From IMG/VR virus record IMGVR_UViG_3300037193_002569, positions 1 through 24,219 of that record: a stretch of DNA of 24,219 nt; one strand, 5' to 3'. This document shows, in pieces, positions 1 to 5,246 of the stretch (position 1 is its first letter; each line of letters begins with the position of its first letter). The notes under the pieces are model-generated. The model made no database searches, was not told the origin of the DNA, and saw only the letters and a program-made list of their open reading frames with translations. Source of the DNA: a virus. Made by a program: the position numbers and the translations under genes.

Positions 1-272
1 CAGCGGCGGAACGGGCGGGCGGCCGCCGAGTCGGACCGGACGACGACGTCGTACATGCCCGCCTCGTTGACGGTCGTGACGCGCTGACGGCCGCCAGGGG
101 TGTCAATCTGGCTGACACCCTTCACGTCGTCGTCGAGCCGTGCGGCGACCATGCGGCCGTTGAGGATGCCGAGGACCCTGCACAGGTCGGTCAGCACGAA
201 CCGCGGCTCGCCGTCCTGGGTCACGACGCGAACCTCGGCGCCGTCGAACACGAAGGGCTGGACGACGTTCAC
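1..272 (-). CDS. Bro-N family phage antirepressor (partial, C-terminus beyond window)
   Basis: The visible 90 codons match the BRO N-terminal domain of phage antirepressors: a start resembling NVVQPFVFDG, then a segment like VRVVTQDGEPRFVLTDLCRVLGI, a conserved LDDD stretch, and the pattern TVNEAGMYDVVVRSDS followed by FRR. This domain is known to bind DNA and often acts as an antirepressor or transcription regulator. The GTG start at 272 overlaps the TGA of the upstream small gene in a GTGA arrangement, with a GGGGTGG stretch just before it, so translation is probably coupled. It is the last of four leftward genes that begin with the HTH gene at 875. The C-terminal domain, often KilA-C or ANT, lies outside the window, so the exact subtype cannot be given. 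The family call is firm; the role in induction is inferred from the family and from the nearby repressor. Confidence 0.88.
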   Translation of the reverse strand, partial: MNVVQPFVFDGAEVRVVTQDGEPRFVLTDLCRVLGILNGRMVAARLDDDVKGVSQIDTPGGRQRVTTVNEAGMYDVVVRSDSAAARPFRR

Positions 273-436
273 GCGACCACCCCGTAGCGGAGCGACGCGA
301 GGCCGGCCTGCGAGCTGGAACGCCGCGGGACCTCGACGGGCGCCAGGGCCTCGGCCACGGTGCCGTCGTCCTCGGGAGCGAACGCCGCGATGGTCTCGGC
401 GCCGATGGCCTGGAGGTCCAGGAGGTCGCCGGTCAT
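269..436 (-). CDS. Small hypothetical early protein (55 aa)
   Basis: A 55-residue acidic protein beginning MTGDLLDLQAIGAE and ending SLRYGVVA. I do not recognise a family. It is supported by position: its ATG overlaps the TGA of the preceding 39-aa gene (ATGA), and its own TGA overlaps the GTG of the Bro-N gene (GTGA). This tight coupling on both sides is typical of real phage early genes. No membrane segment or motif is visible. The middle part is rich in Ala and Glu and the end is basic, so it could be a small partner or regulator of the antirepressor, but that is only a guess from position. Confidence 0.6.
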   Translation of the reverse strand: MTGDLLDLQAIGAETIAAFAPEDDGTVAEALAPVEVPRRSSSQAGLASLRYGVVA

Positions 437-552
437 CGGTCCGAGTCCTTCGCCTCGGTGCCGACGCCGTCCCAGCGGTCGAGCTGGCCCACGGGCTCGT
501 CGTGGCCCTCCTCGATGAGGAGGTTCTTGATCAGGGTGCCGAGGTTCGGCAT
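433..552 (-). CDS. Small hypothetical early protein (39 aa)
   Basis: A 39-residue protein beginning MPNLGTLIKNLLIEEG and ending TEAKDSDR. It is too short for family assignment. The start is well supported: an AGGAGA ribosome binding site lies a few bases before the ATG at 552, among the clearest in the early region. It is the first gene after the strong hairpin at 574-607, and it overlaps the next gene by ATGA. The N-terminal half could form one amphipathic helix. Its placement between a Cro-like HTH gene and a Bro-N antirepressor suggests an early regulatory role, but nothing in the sequence shows one. Confidence 0.6.
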   Translation of the reverse strand: MPNLGTLIKNLLIEEGHDEPVGQLDRWDGVGTEAKDSDR

Positions 553-573
553 ATGCTTCTCCTGTTCGTTCGG

Positions 574-607
574 AGGGCCCGGCTGCTGTGAAGGGGAGCC
601 GGGCCCT
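574..607 (-). terminator. Perfect 11-bp hairpin between HTH gene and early genes
   Basis: AGGGCCCGGCT at 574-584 pairs perfectly with AGCCGGGCCCT at 597-607 around a 12-nt loop. It starts 14 bases past the stop codon of the HTH gene and ends just before the ribosome binding site of the 39-aa gene. There is no U-tract on the minus-strand side, so it may be an attenuator, an mRNA-stabilising hairpin or a factor-dependent stop rather than a classical intrinsic terminator. Confidence 0.6.
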
Positions 608-620
608 TGGTGCGTCTGGA

Positions 621-875
621 CTAGGCGGCGTGCTGCTGGTCGCGGTCGGAACTACCGCTGTCTGCGGTAGTCGAGTCCACGAAGATGAGGTCGAGGTCGA
701 CGTCGAGAGCCTCCGCGATGCGCTCGGCGAGCTCGGGGGTCGCGCCACTGCGGCGGCCCTGGGCCAGGTGGCACAGGAACGGCGCGGTGCACCCGACCTG
801 AGCCCCGAGGGCTGCATACGTGAGCCCTCGCTGCCGGATCAACGCCTTGAGCGTCGGCGGGTGTGTGATTCGCAT
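621..875 (-). CDS. XRE-type helix-turn-helix regulator, Cro-like (84 aa)
   Basis: An 84-residue DNA-binding protein of the lambda-repressor/XRE fold. The HTH lies at about residues 16-40 (LTYAALGAQVGC followed by a recognition helix near LCHLAQGRR), then PELAERIAEALDVDLDLIF, the usual last two helices. The C-terminus is a short Asp/Ser-rich tail. I chose the ATG at 875. An upstream ATG at 896 in frame adds seven residues but has no ribosome binding site. A TTGACA box at 910-905 would place transcription start about at the A of the 875 ATG, which suggests a leaderless mRNA. It is divergent from the repressor-type gene at 1103 and leads the leftward early genes, as Cro or a Cro-like activator would. 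Its role in the switch is inferred. Confidence 0.82.
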   Translation of the reverse strand: MRITHPPTLKALIRQRGLTYAALGAQVGCTAPFLCHLAQGRRSGATPELAERIAEALDVDLDLIFVDSTTADSGSSDRDQQHAA

Positions 876-881
876 GTACAG

Positions 882-910
882 AGCCTGCCGGTACATGTCG
901 CATCTGTCAA
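882..910 (-). promoter_or_regulatory. Candidate leftward early promoter (leaderless start)
   Basis: On the minus strand a perfect TTGACA (910-905) is followed after 17 bases by CAGGCT (887-882), a weak -10 box. Start of transcription would fall at about 875, exactly the ATG of the HTH gene. Leaderless mRNAs are common in actinobacteria. A GGTACATG site sits inside the spacer, as expected for an operator. The weak -10 box keeps confidence low. Confidence 0.4.
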
Positions 911-1077
911 GCATCTGCGTCCAGATCACCCGCAGGCTGCGTCAGTTCGGTACACGACGGCGTGTTGCGTCTTCCGCAAGTGGCGGAATGGTGGGTATGT
1001 TGAGACCCCGTGCCGGTACATGCGCGGCACTGCCAACATGCCCGATCCCAGACCAGGGGCCGGGCCAGAGCGGTACA
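886..1077 (+). repeat. Four same-orientation CGGTACA sites: candidate operators of the genetic switch
   Basis: CGGTACA occurs at 889-895, 948-954, 1014-1020 and 1071-1077, all in the same direction and 57 to 66 bases apart. The first and third are part of an identical 12-mer, TGCCGGTACATG (886-897 and 1011-1022). A reversed half, CATGTAC at 873-879, faces the first copy. All lie between the divergent HTH genes. The 7-mer also occurs singly at 11191-11197 and 11822-11828 inside structural genes, so it is the cluster that carries the meaning. Confidence 0.6.
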
Positions 1078-1102
1078 CCGGACGGACGCAAAGGGCAGAG
1101 GT

Positions 1103-1522
1103 ATGAGCCAGCTTCACGACATCATCCAGCGACATATGGATGAGTTCGGAGTGCGAGAGGCGGCGCTCGCCCGGCGGATGGGCACCGCGTCGCAGACGAT
1201 CAACTCGTGGAAGACGCGGGGCGTGAAGCAGCTCCCGGCCAGATGGCTGCTGGAGGCGGTCGCGCGCGAGACGCGGACGCCGTACGACGTCGTGCTCCGT
1301 GCCGCGCTGCTGGACACGAAGTACCTCGACGGCGACCTCACGCCCGAGACCTCCGATGGGCACCCGAACGGAGTCCCGGCGCCGGCACCAGGACCGGACC
1401 TCTCCGAGGTGCACCAACCACGTCCGGAGGACAACCGCGGGGTCGCGTCTCGCCCGGCCCACGCACCTGCCCGACCTCGTGTCGCAGGTGGAAGAGGCAC
1501 CAGGCCGCACCACAGCTCGTAA
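1103..1522 (+). CDS. HTH immunity-repressor-type protein (139 aa)
   Basis: A 139-residue protein beginning MSQLHDIIQRHMDEFGVREA. The HTH is at about residues 16-40 (AALARRMGTASQTINSWKTRG), followed by LPARWLLEAVARETRTPYDVVLRAALLDTKYLD, which resembles the C-terminal helices of short repressors in actinophages. From about residue 78 the tail is Pro-, Ser- and Arg-rich and probably disordered. There is no LexA/S24 peptidase domain, so cleavage by RecA is not expected. It lies between the Cro-like gene (divergent) and the integrase (convergent), the usual place of an immunity repressor. Start ATG at 1103 follows AAAGGGCAGAGGT. The repressor role is inferred from fold and position. Confidence 0.8.
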   Translation: MSQLHDIIQRHMDEFGVREAALARRMGTASQTINSWKTRGVKQLPARWLLEAVARETRTPYDVVLRAALLDTKYLDGDLTPETSDGHPNGVPAPAPGPDLSEVHQPRPEDNRGVASRPAHAPARPRVAGGRGTRPHHSS

Positions 1523-1534
1523 TTGGACAGTTCC

Positions 1535-1593
1535 CCCGCGTCGGTGCGGGCGGCTCGTGCGTATCCCCCATAGCAGGCAATCCTGCGATACGC
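1535..1593 (+). terminator. Structured terminator-like region after the repressor gene
   Basis: Shortly after the repressor stop codon there is a CCCGC/GCGGG stem (1535-1539 with 1546-1550). Then follows a two-part hairpin: GCGTATC (1559-1565) pairs with GATACGC (1587-1593), and inside it GCAGG (1573-1577) pairs with CCTGC (1582-1586) around a CAAT loop. A 7-nt bulge CCCCCAT (1566-1572) lies on one side only. It separates convergent genes, so termination is the likely role, but no T-tract follows. Confidence 0.45.
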
Positions 1594-1797
1594 GCCGGGG
1601 GCAATCGATGCATTTGACGTCTATTCACCCGCCCATCACCCGCTCGATTTGCGCGATGTGGTGCGGTGTGTGCAAAAGGATGGAATATACGCCGCGAGTC
1701 CGGCAAATGCCGCGCCCGACGTAACCGCCGTGTCAGCACTTGCCGGACTCACGCCTGCTGGACGAGCGTCCAGATCACTGCTGTGATGAGCGAGCGG
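1594..1797. other. Repeat-rich intergenic region between convergent repressor and integrase genes
   Basis: I see no credible gene in 1523-1797. It contains an 11-bp perfect inverted repeat, GAGTCCGGCAA at 1696-1706 and TTGCCGGACTC at 1740-1750, with 33 bases between the arms. Directly after it come two back-to-back hairpins: CTGGAC/GTCCAG around GAGC (1758-1773) and ATCAC/GTGAT around TGCT (1774-1787). The last ends ten bases from the integrase stop codon and probably terminates integrase transcription. The base composition here is less G+C-rich than the flanking genes. Confidence 0.55.
1758..1787 (-). terminator. Tandem hairpins downstream of integrase
   Basis: Two perfect short stems lie next to each other: ATCAC-TGCT-GTGAT (1774-1787) and CTGGAC-GAGC-GTCCAG (1758-1773), ten bases after the integrase stop in its direction of transcription. 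No U-tract is seen, so this is a terminator candidate only. Confidence 0.45.
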
Positions 1798-3066
1798 TCA
1801 GGACTCGATCTGCTGCGGCATCAGCAGATCCCCGAGCCGCGCCATGGCCTCGACCGTCTCGGCGTCCGAGACGTGCGTGTAGCCCATCGTCACCGTGGCA
1901 TCCGAGTGGCCGAGGATCTGCTGGCGCGTCTTCTCCGGCACGCCGAGCTTGTGCAGCAGCGTCGCCGTCGTGTGCCTCGCGGTGTACGGCTCCACCTGCT
2001 CCAGGCCGGCGATGTCCAGCCATCGGTGCCACGCGGCGCCGTCGTCCTTCGGGTCGATCGGCCGGCGCGCCTCGTCCCCGCGGTGCAGCACCAGACCGTG
2101 CATGCCGAGCGTTGCCTGCTCGAGGTGGCGGCGCATCACGGCGGCGAGCGGCGGGGCCATCGGCACCTCGCGCCAGCCGGCGCGCGACTTCGGGCGCGTG
2201 AGCCACAGACCCCCGTCCACCCGGACCGCCTCCTGGTGCGGCGGCACGTCGACCCAGCGCTTCAGGCACGAGCCGCCCCGGCTACGCCCGCACGCCCACG
2301 CCTCGCCCTTGGCGGGCGGCCGGCCGCCGGGCATGCACCCGTGCTCCCAACGCAGGCGCTGCAACTGCCAGGACACGGTGATCATCGAGCGGTCCAGGTC
2401 GACCTGCTCGCGCGTGAGCCCCAGCCTCTCCCCCGGTCGCAGCCCGGCCATCAGCGCGAGCGACCAGTGCACGGCGGCCATCGGGTCCTGCGCGGCCGCC
2501 ACCAGGAGCGTGGTGGCATCGTCGGCAGACAGCGCCCCCCGCTTGCTCACGGCCTTCCGGGGCGCGTCGAGCTGGGTTGCGACGTTCTGCACCACGCGCC
2601 CCTGTCTGGCCGCGTCGGTGAGGCACTTGGCCAGGATGCGGTGGGTCGTCAGCGCCGTCGTCGAGGACAGGCCGCGCTCCTTGGTGACGTAGTCGTGCAC
2701 CCGCCGCACATGGTCGGCCGTGAGCCGCTCCAGCCGGATGCGCCCGATGGTCGGCACCACGTAGCTGAGCATCTTGCGCTCGTAGTCCACGTACGTGCCG
2801 GGCTTGAGGTTCTTCTTCTTGTCGGCGAGCCACGTCGTCGTCCACTGCGCCATCGTCGGTGACGACGTCGGCAGGTTGCCCGCCTTGGCCAGCTCGCGCT
2901 TGGCGGTGCGGAGCTTCGCCTTGACGCCCTCCTCGGTCTTGGACGAGAGGTACTTGCGCTTCCCGTTGGGCAGGCCGAGCTCGGCCATCCACAGGCCGTC
3001 GCTGCCGCGCTGGTACACGCTCCCCTCGCCCTTCTCGCGGCGGGGTCTGGGCTTCTTCGTGGCCAT
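1798..3066 (-). CDS. int: Tyrosine-family phage integrase (422 aa)
   Basis: Site-specific recombinase that would join phage attP to a host tRNA gene. The N-terminal arm-binding part (about 10-60, with GEGSVYQRGSDGLW and KRKYLSSKTEEGVKAKL) is followed by a SAM-like core-binding domain (about 70-155) and the catalytic domain. Visible catalytic residues are Arg210 (AGLRPGE), Lys293 in the beta-hairpin, Arg364 (ARHTTATLL), His387 (LGHSDA) and nucleophile Tyr396 (MGYTH). The usual first His of the HxxR box is Tyr361 here. A Cys-containing insert at about 244-268 (C244, C259, C267) resembles inserts seen in other actinophage integrases. The ATG at 3066 follows GGAG with proper spacing. The gene faces away from attP, whose arm repeats begin in its leader, so autoregulation is plausible. 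Confidence 0.95.
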   Translation of the reverse strand: MATKKPRPRREKGEGSVYQRGSDGLWMAELGLPNGKRKYLSSKTEEGVKAKLRTAKRELAKAGNLPTSSPTMAQWTTTWLADKKKNLKPGTYVDYERKMLSYVVPTIGRIRLERLTADHVRRVHDYVTKERGLSSTTALTTHRILAKCLTDAARQGRVVQNVATQLDAPRKAVSKRGALSADDATTLLVAAAQDPMAAVHWSLALMAGLRPGERLGLTREQVDLDRSMITVSWQLQRLRWEHGCMPGGRPPAKGEAWACGRSRGGSCLKRWVDVPPHQEAVRVDGGLWLTRPKSRAGWREVPMAPPLAAVMRRHLEQATLGMHGLVLHRGDEARRPIDPKDDGAAWHRWLDIAGLEQVEPYTARHTTATLLHKLGVPEKTRQQILGHSDATVTMGYTHVSDAETVEAMARLGDLLMPQQIES

Positions 3067-3070
3067 CGGG

Positions 3071-3290
3071 ACTCCAGTCTTCTACTTCAGGAAACTACTT
3101 CAGTCTGAACCAGTCCCGACCAGTCTGGACCCTGTAACTGTAGATGGCTAGATTCTGCCGATCCCGAGGCCGATCCCTGGTCACCAGGGTACCAATCGAA
3201 AGACTCATAATCTCTCGGTCGCGGGTTCAAGTCCTGCACGGGGCACCGATTCTCGGAGGTCACTTCAGTTGCACGTTCAGTTAAAGTCTC
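3071..3290. other. attP: Phage attachment site attP with tRNA-Met 3' half and arm-type repeats
   Basis: Positions 3202-3247 match the 3' half of an elongator tRNA-Met gene on the plus strand: an anticodon loop with CAT (GACTCATAATC, 3202-3212), a T-arm GCGGG-TTCAAGT-CCTGC, then ACGGGGC, A and CC. No matching 5' half (no D-arm or 5' acceptor) precedes it, so this is the integration core, not a gene. Flanking repeats look like integrase arm sites: CTACTTCAG at 3082-3090 and 3095-3103 on one side, ACTTCAG at 3262-3268 on the other, and TTCAGTT at 3264-3270 and 3276-3282. CCAGTC repeats lie at 3110-3115 and 3120-3125. A palindrome, CCCTGGT-C-ACCAGGG, lies at 3175-3189. Recombination would restore the host tRNA. 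Confidence 0.8.
3175..3189. repeat. Palindrome beside the attP core
   Basis: CCCTGGT and ACCAGGG form perfect 7-bp arms around one C, 12 bases before the tRNA-derived core. It could be a protein site of the recombination complex or an operator; no function is shown. Confidence 0.5.
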
Positions 3291-3304
3291 TTCGGGGGTC
3301 TCCG

Positions 3305-3322
3305 ATCCGGACCCATCCGGAC
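3305..3322 (+). promoter_or_regulatory. Tandem ATCCGGAC repeat upstream of the plus-strand gene
   Basis: ATCCGGAC occurs at 3305-3312 and 3315-3322, ten bases (one helical turn) apart, about 27 bases before the start of the following plus-strand gene. This spacing is typical of a site for a protein dimer. No clear -35/-10 pair is seen, so the role is a guess. Confidence 0.3.
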
Positions 3323-3348
3323 AGGGGTGATGTGGAAGGATGGCCGCC

Positions 3349-3669
3349 ATGACCGCGGACCGGGCCTCGACACCGACGTACGCCCCCATGCCCACCCCCG
3401 GCGCGACGATCCGCGAGTGCGTGTTCTGCCACTTCATGGTCACCCTGCGCCAGGTCCGCGGCGGCTGGTACCTCTGGACGGCCGACCGCGACCCGCTCGA
3501 CGGGCGCCGGCACTGCGACGGCGGCGTGCCCGCGTACGGGGACACGGCCGCGCTGCTCACGATCCACATCCCCGTGCCGAACCCGACCGGCGCCCCGTTC
3601 GCAGCCCGATACGACCCCGACGGCGTCGGGCACCACCCGCAGACGCACAGCGGGCGGCGGGCGGGCTGA
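3349..3669 (+). CDS. Zinc-ribbon-like small protein, function unknown (106 aa)
   Basis: A 106-residue protein on the strand opposite to the late operon. The first part is Pro/Thr-rich; then comes CVFC (Cys24, Cys27), GGWYLWTADR and an HC pair (His55, Cys56), a pattern like one half of a zinc ribbon. I chose the ATG at 3349 because GGAAGG (3334-3339) lies about nine bases before it; the ATG at 3340 is directly against this site and less likely. The gene sits between attP and the bidirectional terminator at 3686-3717, and after integration it would lie at the edge of the prophage beside the restored tRNA. This is where lysogenic-conversion genes are often found. Its function is unknown. Confidence 0.65.
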   Translation: MTADRASTPTYAPMPTPGATIRECVFCHFMVTLRQVRGGWYLWTADRDPLDGRRHCDGGVPAYGDTAALLTIHIPVPNPTGAPFAARYDPDGVGHHPQTHSGRRAG

Positions 3670-3685
3670 CCCCGTGCGCACGAAA

Positions 3686-3717
3686 GCGCCCCCACCGTCC
3701 GAAGACGATGGGGGCGC
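3686..3717 (-). terminator. Strong intrinsic terminator with UUCG loop, ends the late operon
   Basis: On the minus strand, GCGCCCCCA pairs perfectly with TGGGGGCGC (9 bp); after one mismatch the stem continues CGTC/GACG, closed by the very stable UUCG tetraloop, and TTTCGTG follows. On the plus strand the same hairpin serves the gene ending at 3669. It lies between convergent units and probably stops both. Confidence 0.85.
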
Positions 3718-3782
3718 AGTGCCGGAGCCTGAAAGCCTTTGAGGCGCTGCTCTCCGGTGCTTCCCATTGGTGGCGCGAGGTA

Positions 3783-3863
3783 ACGCGGGGCCCGGTATCG
3801 AACCGGGGTCCATGCGAGGCTCTAGGCCGGCTGCTCGCCGCTCTGCCCCTGAGCTACCCCGCC
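3783..3863 (-). tRNA. tRNA-like gene with expanded anticodon arm
   Basis: Read on the minus strand the order of parts is that of a tRNA: acceptor GGCGGGG (3863-3857), TA, D-arm GCTC-AGGGGCA-GAGC, anticodon stem GCGAG (3838-3834) with CTCGC (3818-3814), a short variable region, T-arm CCCGG-TTCGATA-CCGGG, and 3' acceptor CCCCGCG. Six of seven acceptor pairs form; the first pair is G-G. CCA is not encoded. The anticodon stem is perfect but its loop has 15 instead of 7 bases (3833-3819), with CTA at 3825-3823 and a possible inner GGC/GCC stem. No standard anticodon loop can be drawn, so the decoded amino acid is unknown. It follows the holin gene by 38 bases and precedes the late terminator. It could be a tRNA, a degraded tRNA or a tRNA mimic. 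Confidence 0.6.
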
Positions 3864-3901
3864 CCTCACGCCGAGGCCAGGATACCGCGAGCCACCGACA
3901 G

Positions 3902-4321
3902 TCAGTCGTTGGTCAGGGTCCGCACCGGGGCGAGCTCCAGCACGCGGTTGGGCACGATGCCCACCGACAACGCGCCGAGCGCAGCGATCAGCACCATGAG
4001 CCAGGACGAGGCTGGCAGGGTGCCGTTGACGATCAGCGGGATCGCGGCCTGGAGCGCGGTGCCGAAGACGGCGACGATCGCCTTCGCGTACCGACCCACA
4101 CCCGAGGGCAGGTTCGGCACGAGGTAGACCGCCATCGCGTTCACGAGTGCCAGGCCGATGCCGAGCCGCTCGTCGAGCACCACGACGCCGTCGGTCAGCG
4201 CCGCGGCGAGAACGGTGAGGACAGCCGTCAGGATCGCGACGATCGCCTTCGCGTACATGCTGGGCAGCTCGACGGGGTCGAAGGTCAGGATCTCGGAGTT
4301 GTCGGGCTCAAGGTGGCTCAT
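3902..4321 (-). CDS. Phage holin with duplicated domain (139 aa)
   Basis: Small membrane protein that would form lesions in the cell membrane so that the endolysin can reach the wall. The chain has two copies of one unit: YAKAIVA opens both (residues 23 and 78) and a VPN motif closes both (68 and 123), a period of exactly 55 residues. Each unit has two hydrophobic stretches, so four helices are expected. The short acidic N-terminus (MSHLEPDNSE) precedes the first helix and the tail is soluble. Such tandem-unit holins are known in actinophages. The gene follows the amidase by a few bases with AAGGAG before its ATG. At DNA level a 21-bp identical stretch marks both copies (4071-4091 and 4236-4256), pointing to recent duplication or strong constraint. 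Confidence 0.85.
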   Translation of the reverse strand: MSHLEPDNSEILTFDPVELPSMYAKAIVAILTAVLTVLAAALTDGVVVLDERLGIGLALVNAMAVYLVPNLPSGVGRYAKAIVAVFGTALQAAIPLIVNGTLPASSWLMVLIAALGALSVGIVPNRVLELAPVRTLTND

Positions 4322-4324
4322 GGG

Positions 4325-5245
4325 TCACTTCTCCTTCGGGGTCAGGACGTACTCGGTGCCCTCGGTCAGCGCCTCGACGGCCTTGCTGACCTCGGCCACG
4401 ACGCCCTTGGTGAGCGCCACCTTGTCCACGCCGGTCACGTCGGCCAGCGCCTTCGTGACGCCGCGCTGCACGGCGGCCGCGAGCTGCCCGGTCACGGCGA
4501 GCCGGGTCTCCTTGATCGCCGTGCGGAGCGTGATCTTCTCGCCGCCGATCTCCGCGGTCTTGTCGATCTTCGGGGCGGTGCCGGCGTGCACCTCGTCGAG
4601 CAGGGACTTGAGGTGGCCGACGAGCGCGCGCGTCTCGCTGAGCTGTCGGGCCTGGGTGGCGTCCATGTCGGGGACCTCCTGAGTCGGGGTGGTGTGGCTG
4701 CTCGCGACCGCGGCGCGGAACGCGTCCATGTTGAAGCTGGGGTCGATCTTGCGGCCGTTCGGCTTCCCGCCGGGGACCGCCGAGGCGATCTCCTTGTGGC
4801 CGAGCACGCGGCCGTTCGGGATGCCGAACGCCTTCGCCAGCGCGGCGACGCCGCGGGCGTAGGAGTCCATCTGGACCTTGGGCCAGTCGCGCGAGTCGCC
4901 CGTACCCTCGGCCTCGGCCTCCACACCCAGGGCGTTCCAGTTGTTCTGCCACGTGTACTGGGTGGCGCCGGCGTGCCAGGAGATCCCGGCGGCGATGACG
5001 TACCAGGTGCCGTCGCGGCCGAGGCCGAGCTGCGCGAGCGGGCCGGCCAGGTCGGAGCGGCCATCGCGGACGATGCCCAGGCTCGGGTAGTTGCCGCGCG
5101 CGTCGGCGTTCGTCGCGGTGTGGTGGCAGATGATCGCGCTCACGGACGACAGGGCGCCGTGGCCGCGCTCCTTCCATCCGGGGATCTCGATGACCTTGCA
5201 TCCCGCCTTGCGCAGGATGTCGGCCATGTCGGTGGTTCTGGCCAT
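4325..5245 (-). CDS. Endolysin, N-acetylmuramoyl-L-alanine amidase (306 aa)
   Basis: Cleaves the bond between muramic acid and the peptide stem of the host wall. The amidase_2 (PGRP-like, T7 lysozyme-like) domain spans about residues 15-180. Visible zinc ligands are His41 in CHHTA, His150 in LGHKEI and Asp168 in KIDPSF; SWHAG at 89-93 and the GVEAEAEG stretch are also typical. From about 193 to 306 lies a separate region (DATQARQLSETRALVGHL and onwards) that is rich in Ala, Val and charged residues and resembles a coiled or wall-binding tail; I cannot name its family. There is no signal peptide, so export depends on the holin just downstream. The ATG at 5245 follows AAGGG with correct spacing, one base after the stop of the collagen-like gene. 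Confidence 0.93.
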   Translation of the reverse strand: MARTTDMADILRKAGCKVIEIPGWKERGHGALSSVSAIICHHTATNADARGNYPSLGIVRDGRSDLAGPLAQLGLGRDGTWYVIAAGISWHAGATQYTWQNNWNALGVEAEAEGTGDSRDWPKVQMDSYARGVAALAKAFGIPNGRVLGHKEIASAVPGGKPNGRKIDPSFNMDAFRAAVASSHTTPTQEVPDMDATQARQLSETRALVGHLKSLLDEVHAGTAPKIDKTAEIGGEKITLRTAIKETRLAVTGQLAAAVQRGVTKALADVTGVDKVALTKGVVAEVSKAVEALTEGTEYVLTPKEK

Positions 5246-5246
5246 G

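Noticed and set aside
965-993. A rightward promoter (TTGCGT and a box near 988) for the repressor-type gene
   Set aside because: The -10 candidate has little likeness to a consensus and other choices fit as badly.
3202-3247. A complete tRNA-Met gene
   Set aside because: Only the 3' half (anticodon loop to acceptor) is present; there is no D-arm or 5' acceptor strand before it, so it is an attachment core.
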